Of a stretch of 64,000 nt of DNA, positions 19,106 to 27,627 are shown piece by piece. A program made the translations under genes and the position numbers. Every line of letters begins with the position of its first letter. The stretch's first letter is position 1. The notes beneath the pieces are model-generated. The model ran no database searches, was not told the origin of the DNA, and worked only from the letters and a program-made list of their open reading frames with translations. The DNA is from CAVVDT01 sp963747005 (GTDB lineage Bacteria; Pseudomonadota; Alphaproteobacteria; Rhizobiales; Aestuariivirgaceae), in the NCBI GenBank assembly GCA_963747005.1, contig CAVVDT010000005.1, positions 1-64,000 on the forward strand, read 5' to 3'.

Positions 19106-19909
19106 ATGATGCTGACTTTGCTCACCTTGCTGCATGGGTCATCCGACTCCATCGACGTGCTCAGGTCGGCCTCGGTGCTGCAAGGCGCACTCGATGCCGA
19201 ACTGATCGTTGCCCACCCGCAGGCTGAAACGGACATCCCGATGGTTGTCGGCGATGGCAGTTTTGTCCTGTTCGACGACGGGCGCGACGTGGCGAGCGCC
19301 GCCCAATCAGCGCGCCATGCCTACGATGCCGTATGTGCGGACAAGGCGAACTGCCGTTTCCGCGACACCCGGATGCCGCCTGCCGATTGCTTGCGCAAGC
19401 AAGCGCTGTTCGCCGACATGGTGGTTCTGGCGCGCGATCAGGCGATGGCCGAAGCGGCTTTCGCCCTGCTCAAGGCCGCCCTGGTTGCTTATCGCATGCC
19501 GACAGTCTTCCTGCCCGTCGCAGCGCTCGATGCAGCACCGGCAACGGTGGTCGTGTCGTGGAACGGGCAGGCCCCGGCGGCACGCGCCATCCGGGCAGCA
19601 CTCCCTTTCCTCAGAACCGCCAGCCGCCTGATCGTTCTCGAACACGCCGGCACCGACGTCAACCGCAGTCGGCTGGAGCATTTCCTCGCGGCCAACGGCA
19701 TCGAGCCGGCCGACTGGCGCCAATATGGCGATGCGAGCCTCACCGCCCGCGGCCGGGCGCGGGCATTGCTGGCCGAGGCCGCGGCAGAGGGCGCCGATCT
19801 TCTGGTGATGGGCGCCTACGGGGACGCGGACGAGGGCTTCTTCCGCTTCGGCCGGGCGACGGAAAAGGTGGCCAGCGCGGCAAAGATCCCGGTGTTGTTC
19901 AGCGCCTAA
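19106..19909 (+). CDS. Universal stress protein (UspA family)
   Basis: 267 aa from ATG 19106, preceded by SD-like CCGGAG. The C-terminal half carries a Usp fold: VVVSWNGQAPAARAIRAALP, then ADLLVMGAYGDADEGFFRFG with the family's GxxG-type nucleotide loop, and IPVLFSA at the end. The N-terminal half looks like a degenerate second Usp domain, as in tandem Usp proteins. It overlaps the convergent amidohydrolase gene by 4 nt. Specific role unknown. Confidence 0.85.
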   Translation: MMLTLLTLLHGSSDSIDVLRSASVLQGALDAELIVAHPQAETDIPMVVGDGSFVLFDDGRDVASAAQSARHAYDAVCADKANCRFRDTRMPPADCLRKQALFADMVVLARDQAMAEAAFALLKAALVAYRMPTVFLPVAALDAAPATVVVSWNGQAPAARAIRAALPFLRTASRLIVLEHAGTDVNRSRLEHFLAANGIEPADWRQYGDASLTARGRARALLAEAAAEGADLLVMGAYGDADEGFFRFGRATEKVASAAKIPVLFSA

Positions 19910-21159
19910 GCCTCACGATTGGCGCGAGCGATGACGGCGTGCAGCATCACGTTGACGGCCGGCTCGGTCATCTTCAGGTCGATGTCCTCGGCCTCATTAT
20001 GGGTGATGCCGTCCCTGCAGGGCGAGAAGATCATCGCCGTCGGGGCGCATTTGGAGATGTGATAGGCATCGTGGCCGGCCTGCGAAAGGAGATCGCAGCT
20101 CTTGACGCCCAGGTCCCTGACTGCGCCGCGCAAAAGCCCGACGAGTTCGGGGTCGAAGCGCTCGTTGCCGAACTCCCAGCGGGTGGTGATCTCCATCTCG
20201 ACGCGGGCGCGCTCGGCGGCGGCGGGAATGGCCGCCTCGATCTCGGACCACATGGCTTCAGCGGTCGCCGGATCGGGATGCCGGCAGTCGAGGGAAAACT
20301 GCGCCCATTCGGAGATGATGCCGGGCTTGTTGGGCCACGCCACCAGCCGCGTCACCGTCGCCTTGCCGAGGGTGTTCGAGTACTTCCAGCCGATGTCGTT
20401 GACCGCCGCCACCACGCGCGCCGCCCCGACCAGCGCGTCGCGACGCTTTTCCATGGGCGTCGGGCCGGCATGCGCCGTCTCGCCCCTGACGTCCACATGG
20501 GCGCCGAAACTCTTGTAGCCACCGATGACGATGCCGACGGGGATTTCCTCGGCGTCGAGCACCGGACCCTGCTCGATGTGCAACTCGAAATAGGCATCGA
20601 GCGCCCGTCCGCCGACCGGCGCCTCACCGCGATAGCCGATGCGCGCCAGTTCTTCGCCCTGCAACAGTCCATCGTCGTCGGCGCGGGTGGCGACAAAGTC
20701 TTCGGTGTAGACCCCGGCAAAGGCGCCAGCCGAGGCCATCGGCGGGGCGAAACGGCAGCCTTCCTCGTTGGTCCAGTTGATCACCTCGACCGGACGCAAG
20801 GTTTCCAAGCCGTGATCGTTGAGGGTGCGGATCACTTCGAGCCCCGACAGCACGCCAAGAATACCGTCGAAGCGCCCGCCGGCATATTGCGTGTCCAGAT
20901 GCGAGCCCATGGTGACGGGGGCGAGGTCGTCGCGCTTGCCGGCACGCCTGGCGAACATGTTGCCCAGCCGGTCCACCGTCACAGCCAGCCCCGCTTCTCC
21001 GCACCACCGGCGATAGAGATCGCGCATCTGCCTGTCGGCATCGGACGCCGCCAGACGGCACAGGCCGCCCGCCTTGCCGGGGCCGATTTCGGCCGAGGCC
21101 ATGAGGCTCGCCCACAGGCGCTCGCCATCGATGCGCAGGTTGGAGGTGGTGCCGGCCAT
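19906..21159 (-). CDS. M20-type amidohydrolase (N-carbamoyl-amino-acid hydrolase family)
   Basis: 417 aa. This HyuC/allantoate-amidohydrolase/beta-ureidopropionase family hydrolyses N-carbamoyl or related amides with a two-metal centre. Metal ligands are visible in TMGSHLDTQYAGGRFDG (His, Asp), WTNEEGCRFAP (Glu), FELHIEQGPVLD (His) and LSQAGHDAYHI (His). A lid domain (HVDVRGETAHAGPTPM) is present. SD GAGGGC precedes ATG 21159. It starts 4 bp after the end of an amidinotransferase-fold gene on the same strand, suggesting that the deiminase makes a carbamoyl or ureido product which this enzyme cleaves. Exact substrate is not determinable. Confidence 0.9.
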   Translation of the reverse strand: MAGTTSNLRIDGERLWASLMASAEIGPGKAGGLCRLAASDADRQMRDLYRRWCGEAGLAVTVDRLGNMFARRAGKRDDLAPVTMGSHLDTQYAGGRFDGILGVLSGLEVIRTLNDHGLETLRPVEVINWTNEEGCRFAPPMASAGAFAGVYTEDFVATRADDDGLLQGEELARIGYRGEAPVGGRALDAYFELHIEQGPVLDAEEIPVGIVIGGYKSFGAHVDVRGETAHAGPTPMEKRRDALVGAARVVAAVNDIGWKYSNTLGKATVTRLVAWPNKPGIISEWAQFSLDCRHPDPATAEAMWSEIEAAIPAAAERARVEMEITTRWEFGNERFDPELVGLLRGAVRDLGVKSCDLLSQAGHDAYHISKCAPTAMIFSPCRDGITHNEAEDIDLKMTEPAVNVMLHAVIARANREA

Positions 21160-21163
21160 GCCC

Positions 21164-22096
21164 TCAGGCTGCCTCGCGCCTGAGCGGCTGGCACATGCAG
21201 TGCACGCCGCCGCCCGCCTGGGTGAACATGGTCATGTCGGGATCGTAGACCTCGAACCCGGCGGCGCGCATCTTGCCGTTGAGCTCTTTGGCATCGAGCG
21301 TCGACAGCACCCGGTCCTGGCCCAGCGCCACCACGTTGCAGCCCAACGCCATGGTTTCCTTGAAGGAGGCGGGGATGATCTCGATCTTCATGCCCTTCAG
21401 CCATTGGACGATATCCTCAGGCGTGGTTTCGAGGCAGACGGCGGCACAATGCTCGTTCAGCATGCACACCATCAGGTCGATATGAACATAGAACTGGTCG
21501 ATGGGAGCATACTTGATCTCCCAGCCCTCCTTGATGAACCACTCGGCCACCTGGCGGGCCGCCACCTCCTCGCTGCGATGGTCGGTAAAGCCGACAAGCG
21601 CTGCGCCCTTCTTGATGATGTTGAAGTCGCCGCCCTCGAAATTGCCGGCCGAGACCATGTCGTAGATGGGAATGCCATGTTCCAGGTAAAAGCGCAGGAC
21701 GGAGGCGTATTCGCCGCGCCGGCGGGGACTGGCGAGCTGACAGACGACAGCACCGTAGGGCGTCATGAAGGATGAATCGCGGGCATAAACCTGATAGGGC
21801 ACGCGCTCGTCGACGGGCAGAAAATGGCAGGTGACGCCGGCGCTCTCATAGGCATCGACCATCTCGCGGTGCTGGCGCATGGCAAGTTGCTTGTCGAACT
21901 TCAGACCCCGGCGCAGGGTGTCGCGCACCAGCGATGACCAGGCGGCGTTCTCGATGCCGAGCCAGCGAAAGCTCTCGGCCGGACCGAGCAGCACGTCCTT
22001 GAGGGTGCCGGTTTCCGATCGCAGGTACCAGTCGCTCATCTCAGGCGTTCCGCCACCGTCGATACGGGCTTTCAAAGGAGTGGCCGGGCTCTTCAT
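21164..22096 (-). CDS. Amidinotransferase/arginine-deiminase-fold hydrolase (DDAH-like)
   Basis: 310 aa from ATG 22096, which has SD GGAGG at good spacing; longer frames to 22201 are less likely. Guanidine-modifying-enzyme motifs are visible: VYARDSSFM (Asp), GNFEGGDFNII (Glu-Gly-Gly-Asp), FYVHIDLMVCML (catalytic His) and the C-terminal nucleophile Cys in GGVHCMCQPLRRE. The family hydrolyses or transfers amidino groups of arginine, methylarginine, agmatine and related compounds. Coupled to the downstream carbamoyl-type amidohydrolase, it probably forms a two-step guanidine-compound degradation pathway. I cannot choose between dimethylargininase and another guanidino substrate. Confidence 0.88.
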   Translation of the reverse strand: MKSPATPLKARIDGGGTPEMSDWYLRSETGTLKDVLLGPAESFRWLGIENAAWSSLVRDTLRRGLKFDKQLAMRQHREMVDAYESAGVTCHFLPVDERVPYQVYARDSSFMTPYGAVVCQLASPRRRGEYASVLRFYLEHGIPIYDMVSAGNFEGGDFNIIKKGAALVGFTDHRSEEVAARQVAEWFIKEGWEIKYAPIDQFYVHIDLMVCMLNEHCAAVCLETTPEDIVQWLKGMKIEIIPASFKETMALGCNVVALGQDRVLSTLDAKELNGKMRAAGFEVYDPDMTMFTQAGGGVHCMCQPLRREAA

Positions 22097-22522
22097 CTCA
22101 AATATCCTCCAAAAGGGGTTCGGCGATGACCCCATCTTTAGCGTGACGAGAGGCAGCACGCCATCACCCTGAGGGGTTAGGCGGGGTAGCGGCCTCGGCA
22201 TTCACGATGAGGGCGGACGGGGCGAGGTCTCGTAAACGTCCTTGGGTGGGCAGTTACGGGTTGCATGCGTAACGCCATCTCGTGCGTTGGTCGGCAACTC
22301 CGCGGGGCACAAGAGTATGGCAAGTTTTTTAGAGTTGGCGCTCAGACGCCGTAAGCTTGCACGAATTGCCAACCCTACGCTACAGTTCGCTCGGCAAGTC
22401 CGGTGGGGCAGTTCCAGAAAGGTCGCTCAATCATACCGGCACCATTTCGGGAAACCTAAAATTGACGCGACGCACCTCCAAAACGCCGTAGTAGGTGTTG
22501 AGTTTACAACGATTTGGCGATT
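22097..22522. other. Non-coding, composition shift
   Basis: Between the amidinotransferase and the Crp/Fnr gene no credible coding frame is seen. The first ~100 bp should hold the amidinotransferase promoter. From about 22300 base composition shifts towards A/T, which continues through the regulator and suggests acquired DNA. Confidence 0.4.
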
Positions 22523-22544
22523 GAATTGCAACTAGGTGCAATTC
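22523..22544. promoter_or_regulatory. Palindromic candidate operator of the Crp/Fnr gene
   Basis: Perfect 8-bp inverted repeat GAATTGCA-ACTAGG-TGCAATTC, ending 30 bp before the regulator ATG at 22575. The size (22 bp, two-fold) and position fit an autoregulatory Crp/Fnr-type site, though the half-site is not the Fnr or Crp consensus. Confidence 0.5.
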
Positions 22545-22574
22545 GGTATCAATGCAGCGAATGGGACTATTGTC

Positions 22575-23273
22575 ATGTCCTCTACGGAGATCGGTATTTT
22601 TCCGATAGGCGACTTTCTCAGATCCAACAGCCATGGCGGAAATTTCCTTAGGATTGAGGCTGGGCAAGCATTCTACAGGCAGGGTGAGGATGCGAATTCG
22701 GTCTATTGGCTACAAAGAGGTTCCGCCAAAATGGTGGTTGTTTCCGATCAGGGTCGAGAAGCGATTGTCGGCGTGCTTACGGCAGCAGATTTTTTTGGCC
22801 AGCAATGTCTTATGGGCCACAGACAGCGTATAACGTCAATCCTCGCGCTAGAGAATTGCGAGGCGTTCAGATTTTCTAAAAAAAACTTTGACCAATTACT
22901 TCATAAAAGTCCACTTTTTGCCACCTATTTTACCTCATACCTTTTGACCCGCAACATTCGCTTGGAGGGTGATCTGGTTGACCATCTATTTAACTCAAGT
23001 GAAAAACGCCTTGCGCGCTTACTTTTAATTTTGTCCAATATTGGTACAGAAAAAAGAGTGAAGTCTGAGTTTATATCACTAAATCAAGAAACTTTGGCAC
23101 AAATGATTGGAACAACACGCGCTCGTGTTAGTTCATTCATGAATAAATTTCGCGAATTTGGGTTTATAGAATACAATGGTGATATATCTGTTAACAATTC
23201 TTTATTGAACGTAGTGCTTTATGATGACCCATATATCAAAAAATATGCCTCAGATAAGAATTCTTCCGATTGA
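22575..23273 (+). CDS. Crp/Fnr family transcriptional regulator
   Basis: 232 aa from ATG 22575 (an upstream ATG at 22536 overlaps the palindrome and is less likely). N-terminal cyclic-nucleotide-binding-like domain: FLRIEAGQAFYRQGEDANSV, ADFFGQQCLMGHRQR. C-terminal winged helix: LNQETLAQMIGTTRARVSSF and FREFGFIEYNGDISVNNSLL, typical of alphaproteobacterial members. It has no N-terminal cysteine cluster, so it is not an oxygen-sensing Fnr. Its A/T-rich codon use differs from the flanking genes, suggesting horizontal acquisition. Confidence 0.88.
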   Translation: MSSTEIGIFPIGDFLRSNSHGGNFLRIEAGQAFYRQGEDANSVYWLQRGSAKMVVVSDQGREAIVGVLTAADFFGQQCLMGHRQRITSILALENCEAFRFSKKNFDQLLHKSPLFATYFTSYLLTRNIRLEGDLVDHLFNSSEKRLARLLLILSNIGTEKRVKSEFISLNQETLAQMIGTTRARVSSFMNKFREFGFIEYNGDISVNNSLLNVVLYDDPYIKKYASDKNSSD

Positions 23274-23391
23274 GCAATCTGGAACAGACGGATTCGCTAA
23301 TTTGACGTAACCTCTGTAATCGTCCCACCATCGGTGTTGTGTGCGTTGATGGTTTTGGGGATTTTCGATCTCCTACAGGAGGTGCAATGAA

Positions 23392-23637
23392 ATGCTGGAT
23401 TCTGTCTCCCACTTGAATGCCACAACTAACTCAAAGCTCTCTCGCGCAGCTGCGGATCAAACTCACTCTAACAACGAGCAGAAGGAACAGGTGAGCGTAG
23501 GAGACAGGGTGGCGTATATTGAGGGCTTGGCGACCGAATTGCGCGCCGTGGCCGCAGGGGGTAATTTGAAATTTCTGACATATTTACTAGACCTCGTGAT
23601 CGAAGAAACGAAGATCCATTGTAGTCGGCGCCGATGA
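23392..23637 (+). CDS. Hypothetical 81-aa protein
   Basis: A strong SD (AGGAGGTG) precedes ATG 23392. The product starts MLDSVSHLNATTNSK and contains a helical, acidic/hydrophobic stretch (RVAYIEGLATELRAVA, then LTYLLDLVIEETKI). It resembles small proteins found beside Crp/Fnr regulators in rhizobia, but I cannot name the family. It follows the regulator by 118 bp on the same strand. Confidence 0.55.
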   Translation: MLDSVSHLNATTNSKLSRAAADQTHSNNEQKEQVSVGDRVAYIEGLATELRAVAAGGNLKFLTYLLDLVIEETKIHCSRRR

Positions 23638-23720
23638 TCGAAACGAGAAGTTATCACTTGCAGCGACTAATGGACTCTCAGAGCGTGTCCAATGACATAT
23701 TGAGTTTGCTACATTGCTTA

Positions 23721-23980
23721 TATACCAAAGGTCCTGAGGTTTGACCTATTTCACCGGGATGATTTTGCCCGCAGGCCAGGCGCGACTGGCGCCGACGTCG
23801 TCCGACTTCAAGCCAGGCGCAACGACGCCTGCGGGCAAAAGCCCGGCCTTCGGTGGCATAAACCGGCCATCGGGTGCGTTGCGGTGCTTGCCCGATGCCC
23901 GCATCGCGCTGCGTACCGCGCCTGCCCGAGTGGCCGGTTTGATGCCATGAAATGGATTAAACCTCAGGACCTTTGGTATA
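23721..23980. mobile_element. IS630-related MITE (260 bp)
   Basis: Terminal inverted repeats are perfect over 22 bp: TATACCAAAGGTCCTGAGG... at 23721-23742 and its complement at 23959-23980, ending in TATA on both sides as expected for TA target use. Inside are two long hairpins: TTTTGCCCGCAGGC (23764-23777) with its complement (23828-23841), and an imperfect pair around GGCATAAACCGGCC near 23858 with GGCCGGTTTGATGCC near 23933. No transposase is encoded. The left end matches the left end of the IS630 element at 36768 in 22 of its first 26 bases, so that transposase group is the likely driver. Confidence 0.85.
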
Positions 23981-24017
23981 ATTCAAGAGAAGTGGCCTCA
24001 TTCGGGGGAGGTCGCCG

Positions 24018-24151
24018 ATGTGGTTGATACGGAATCGCAAACGTTGCGACCGAAGCAGTTTTCGTTACGCCAGTGATCTGAGCGACAAGGAAGTGGGTTT
24101 ATTGATCTGTTGATCCCGCCGGTCAAGCTTGGTGGTGGCCGGTGCCACTAG
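24018..24151 (+). pseudogene. IS5-type transposase N-terminal remnant, frameshifted
   Basis: From ATG 24018 the frame gives MWLIRNRKRCDRSSFRYASD then LSDKE, matching the usual start of IS5-family (IS427-like) transposases. It stops early, but a neighbouring frame continues IDLLIPPVKLGGGR, the expected next conserved block, up to a stop at 24149-24151. So a frameshift and loss of the rest of the gene are both visible. Confidence 0.75.
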
Positions 24152-24268
24152 CATTGGCATCCGTGATAAATCGTGCTTTTAGCAAGATGTCGTTGAGTTG
24201 GCCAAGCAAGTTGGTGTCGTATTGCTATTTCGCTGGGTTTATATCAAGTGGTTCCCGAGCGCGGGAAG

Positions 24269-24651
24269 ATGTCCAATTCAAAATCGAAAGCCAGGAGAGA
24301 CGTATGCATCGGGCGGGCGGTGCGCAGACGGCGTATGGCGTACGGAATTTCCCATAAGGAATTGGCCGACCGGCTTGGCATCGAGACAGAAAAGCTGAAC
24401 AACTACGAGCGCGGCACGCAACGAATGAGTGGTAAGATGCTGGTCGCTGTCGCAAACGCTCTGGCTATCGGAGTTGATTCTTTTTCGGCGACATCGCCCC
24501 AACGGATATGCTTCGGGTTTTTGATGATGTGACCGATATGAAGTCAGCCCGCGACGCCTTGGAACTGATGCGGGCCTTTGCGCTCATCAATGATCCGGAC
24601 ACTAGGAATTTGATCGTCACTTTTGTCCGCTTGTTAGCGCAGCAAGCGTAG
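24269..24651 (+). pseudogene. XRE-type HTH regulator, frameshifted in a T-tract
   Basis: The first frame (from ATG 24269) encodes an HTH_3 domain: AVRRRRMAYGISHKELADRL, then GIETEKLNNYERGTQRMSG. After LAIGVDSF it runs into junk and stops at 24532. Shifting by one base at the run TTCTTTTTCGG (about 24477-24487) restores FFGDIAPTDMLRVFDDV, SARDALELMRAFALINDPD and TFVRLLAQQA to a stop at 24651. That is the normal C-terminal part of this alphaproteobacterial regulator type. It is therefore disrupted by an indel in a homopolymer, or a sequencing error, or slippage-dependent. Confidence 0.75.
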
Positions 24652-24656
24652 GGCTT

Positions 24657-25488
24657 TTAGCGGGGGACAATGCCAAGCCGGCGGAAGCGCCCGTGTCTCT
24701 CCTGCCCCTTTCGCACCCGCTCGACGAACAGCGAGAACAACTCGCCCTTGGTGGCGACGCCGAGCTTGCGGTAGGCGTGGCGGCGGTGGACCTTTACCGT
24801 CTCGGCGGAAATCGCCAGCACGCGGGCGGCCGATTTTTCCGAATGGCCCGCCAGCAGCGCCTCGACCACGTCGGCCTCGCGCTCGGTGAGCGGCGGGGCC
24901 GCGCTGGATGAGAGGAGGCCGCGCGCCGTCTCGCCGCCGCCGGGGCCGGGCTCAATGCGGCCGGCTTGCCAGACGGTCGTGATGCCGGGTGGCGGCCTGC
25001 AACACCTCCAGCAACCCGGCAAGGTTGCGCCGCTCGGCAGCGGCAAAGGATGGCCGGCCGGCCTTGCGCGACAGCGATAAAAAGCGTACCCGCCCGCCTT
25101 CGCCCGGCAGCAGCAGGCCGATCAGGTCGGCGACGCCAATGCGACCGTAATATTTGCGGTAGTACTCGGACTGGCGAAAACCCTTCGGTGCCATTTCGCG
25201 CAGGCGCCTGACGGCAGGCTCGGTGAGGTCCATGGCGGCGCGGTAGAAGGGGCTCACCAGATAGACGCCGGCCAGATAGTCGCCGTAAAGGAACGGCCGC
25301 TCGGCCGGATCGAGGCGATCAACGAGCACTTCGGGCACCCTGCCGGGGCCAAACATCAAGCTCATGCTGGCATCGCCGGGGGCGGCGGCTTCGGCCACGT
25401 CGATAAGTCGGGCTTCGAAATCGGCCGTGCCCAGGGCCTCGATGAGACCGGCAAGCGATGCCAGTATCGCCTGACCAGCCGCAATCAA
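24657..25488 (-). pseudogene. LuxR-type regulator split by a frameshift
   Basis: The upstream frame (25488 down to 24952) gives a 178-aa sensor-like domain beginning MIAAGQAILASLAGLIEALG. The downstream frame (to 24657) gives a LuxR HTH: LTEREADVVEALLAGHSEKS, ARVLAISAETVKVHRRHAYR, KLGVATKGELFSLF. The two are in different frames and join near 24920-24960 in a GC-rich run (GGCCCCGGCGGCGG). Together they would make one regulator of about 255-275 aa, so I read this as one gene with an indel. The upstream start ATG overlaps the end of the GNAT gene (4 nt). Confidence 0.8.
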
Positions 25489-26030
25489 TAAGGGGCCTCG
25501 AAATAGTCCTGCCGGGTGAGGAGGAAATAATCGACGTCCATCCCCGTCCCGCCGTCCTCGTGGCTGGTAGTGACGGTGCGGTCCTGGCGAAAGCCCGCTT
25601 TTTGCGCCACACGCAAGGAGGCAACGTTGGGCGCCATGACCTTGCAGCCGACCTCGCCCGCCCCAAGCCGCTCGACCGCGATGGCGGTGAGTGCGAGCGC
25701 CAGCTGGCTGGCGATCCCCCTGCCCCAGTGCACCGGATCGACGCCCCAGCCGATCTCGAAGAGGCCGGAGCGGTGCTTGAGGATGAAGCCGTCGCCGGCG
25801 ATGCCGCCCGTCCTCAATTCAGCGGCGAGGAACCAGGCAGAGCGATCCTTCGCCTGCTGATGGGCGAGCGCCCGCATGACAAAGCCCTGCACCGCCTTCC
25901 TGTCGCTAAGACGGGCCGCGATGTGACGCTGGTAATCGGGCCGCGTCATGTAGCGGGCAAATTCGCCGGCGTCCTGCACCACGATCTCGCGCACACAGCA
26001 CAACGGCGTATCGACCGGCCGCAACCGCAT
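25485..26030 (-). CDS. GNAT family N-acetyltransferase (RimJ/RimL-like)
   Basis: 181 aa from ATG 26030, with SD GAGGTGAG; frames starting at 26129 are less likely. The acetyl-CoA fold shows FEIGWGVDPVHWGRGIASQL (motif A with its GRG pyrophosphate loop) and NVASLRVAQKAGFRQDRTV (motif B), as in RimJ/RimL-type enzymes acting on protein N-termini or small molecules. Its last bases overlap the LuxR-type regulator start, so they were co-transcribed. Substrate unknown. Confidence 0.85.
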   Translation of the reverse strand: MRLRPVDTPLCCVREIVVQDAGEFARYMTRPDYQRHIAARLSDRKAVQGFVMRALAHQQAKDRSAWFLAAELRTGGIAGDGFILKHRSGLFEIGWGVDPVHWGRGIASQLALALTAIAVERLGAGEVGCKVMAPNVASLRVAQKAGFRQDRTVTTSHEDGGTGMDVDYFLLTRQDYFEAPY

Positions 26031-26147
26031 GAACTCACCTCTCGCGCCAACTGCCGCCCGCACAGAACATGACACGCCGCAGCGGTCGCAATCAATCACC
26101 GGCTTGCCCGATGGCCGAGAAATCTGCAACGGGCCAATCGGCCGGCA

Positions 26148-27560
26148 TCAATGGCTTCGGTTGCACAAGCCCTGTTGCTTGCTGAACTGGTAGCGAGAGC
26201 CGCACAGCCAGTGACGCATGCGGCAATCAAGCGTGGCGCAATCGTAGCAAAAGCCGCAATTTTCCGCAGATGGCTGCTGCTGCAAGACCGGCACCCGGAC
26301 AGTCTTCTTCTGCTTCCTGGTCGGCGGCGGCGTGACGATCACTTTCTTGCGCGGTGGCGGTGCCGGCTGCAGCGTCGGAGGCGCCGGCTCGCTCTGCGGG
26401 TTCAGGTTCACTTGCGGCTTCGGACGCGGCAGCGGTATGCCCGGCTTGACGAGGGTGGGCTCGCTGGGCGGAATCTTCAGTTCCGGCGATGGTGCGATGA
26501 CCGGTTCGCTCGGCGGGTTGGATGTCGGTTGCTCGCTTGCAAGCGCGGCAAGCATGGCGTGGGCGAGCACCACGAAATTGCCGTCGGGATATTGCTCGAG
26601 ATACGCCTTGAGGAGAGCCGGATTGCGGCTGTCGCGCACGGTATTCCAGAAGGTGATCTCGAGTTGGTTGTCGGGCGCGCGCTGTTTCTGCTGCGCATCG
26701 GGCGGGCTGGGCTCGGCGATGACCGGCGACTTGTCGGTAGGCAGTGAATTCAGCACCACCCGGTCGCCGACCAGCGAGGAATTGCTCCACGGCACCTGTT
26801 GACCGTCGGTTTCCTTGATGACCTCCTCGCGTACCCGGCGCATGATGACTTCGATGTCGAGACCAGGCGCCTCGATATTGTCAAGCAACGCCTTTGCAAA
26901 CGGCGAATTGGCGCCCTTGCCGTCGAGCGCCACGTTGCCGGGCTGAGTGGAAAAGGTAATCAAGGTGCCGATGCCGCTCTCGATGCGGGCAAGGCCGCGG
27001 CCGAGGGCAATCGATCTCGTGCCCATGGAACGGGCGAGCTTTTGAGACAGAGGGTTGTTGCGACAGGCATCCAGCATCACGATATTGATGCGGTTGCCGC
27101 GCTCCATCTGGCTCAGCACGAAATTGACGTCCATGGCCTCGAAATCGAGGTCGAGTTCGGTTTCGAGCTTGGCATCTACAGGAATCAGATAGTTCTTGCC
27201 GTTGAGTTGCAGACCGTGCCCGGCATAGTAGAAAACTGCGATCTTCGCCCCATCCAGTTCGCCGGCGAAGGCCCGTACCAGCGTCTGCATGGTGAAGCGG
27301 TCGGCGTCGATACCCTTGATGACCTGGAAATTCAGCCGGTTGAGGGCCGCCGCCAGAGCATCGGCATCATTGCGCGGGTTCTTCAACTCCGGCGCGTTGA
27401 GATATTTCGAGTTGCCGATGACCAGCGCCACCCGGGCAGCAGCGGCCGCATCGGTGATGCACGCCGGCAGGCTGGCCACCACCAGCAGCAAGAGCATCGC
27501 TGCCCACGCCAGCAGACCCTTTCCCGACGGGGAGGATAGGCGGTTTTCGTTGTGGTCCAT
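26148..27560 (-). CDS. Secreted caspase-like (C14, orthocaspase-type) protein
   Basis: 470 aa from ATG 27560 (TTG at 27572 is possible). N-terminal signal peptide (LLAWAAMLLLLVVASLPAC), then a caspase fold at about 42-255: RVALVIGNSKYLNAPEL, catalytic His115 in YYAGHGLQ and Cys166 in MLDACRNNP, and TLITFSTQPGNVALDG. Such bacterial metacaspases cleave after Arg/Lys in known cases. A linker (about 270-430) is rich in Pro, ending in KKVIVTPPPTRKQKK. The tail has seven cysteines (CGFCYDC, CRMRHWLCG, LC), possibly a disulfide or metal module. The Cys in SLPAC might be a lipobox, but spacing is poor. Confidence 0.85.
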   Translation of the reverse strand: MDHNENRLSSPSGKGLLAWAAMLLLLVVASLPACITDAAAAARVALVIGNSKYLNAPELKNPRNDADALAAALNRLNFQVIKGIDADRFTMQTLVRAFAGELDGAKIAVFYYAGHGLQLNGKNYLIPVDAKLETELDLDFEAMDVNFVLSQMERGNRINIVMLDACRNNPLSQKLARSMGTRSIALGRGLARIESGIGTLITFSTQPGNVALDGKGANSPFAKALLDNIEAPGLDIEVIMRRVREEVIKETDGQQVPWSNSSLVGDRVVLNSLPTDKSPVIAEPSPPDAQQKQRAPDNQLEITFWNTVRDSRNPALLKAYLEQYPDGNFVVLAHAMLAALASEQPTSNPPSEPVIAPSPELKIPPSEPTLVKPGIPLPRPKPQVNLNPQSEPAPPTLQPAPPPRKKVIVTPPPTRKQKKTVRVPVLQQQPSAENCGFCYDCATLDCRMRHWLCGSRYQFSKQQGLCNRSH

Positions 27561-27627
27561 GACGCGCAACAAATCTGTCCCTTTCTGCGAGGGACATCTT
27601 ATTGCGTGAGGCCGCCGAGGTCCATCC

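Noticed and set aside
19333..21183. 616-codon + strand frame
   Set aside because: It overlaps UspA in another frame and is antisense to the amidohydrolase; His/Arg/Gly-rich, shadow-like.
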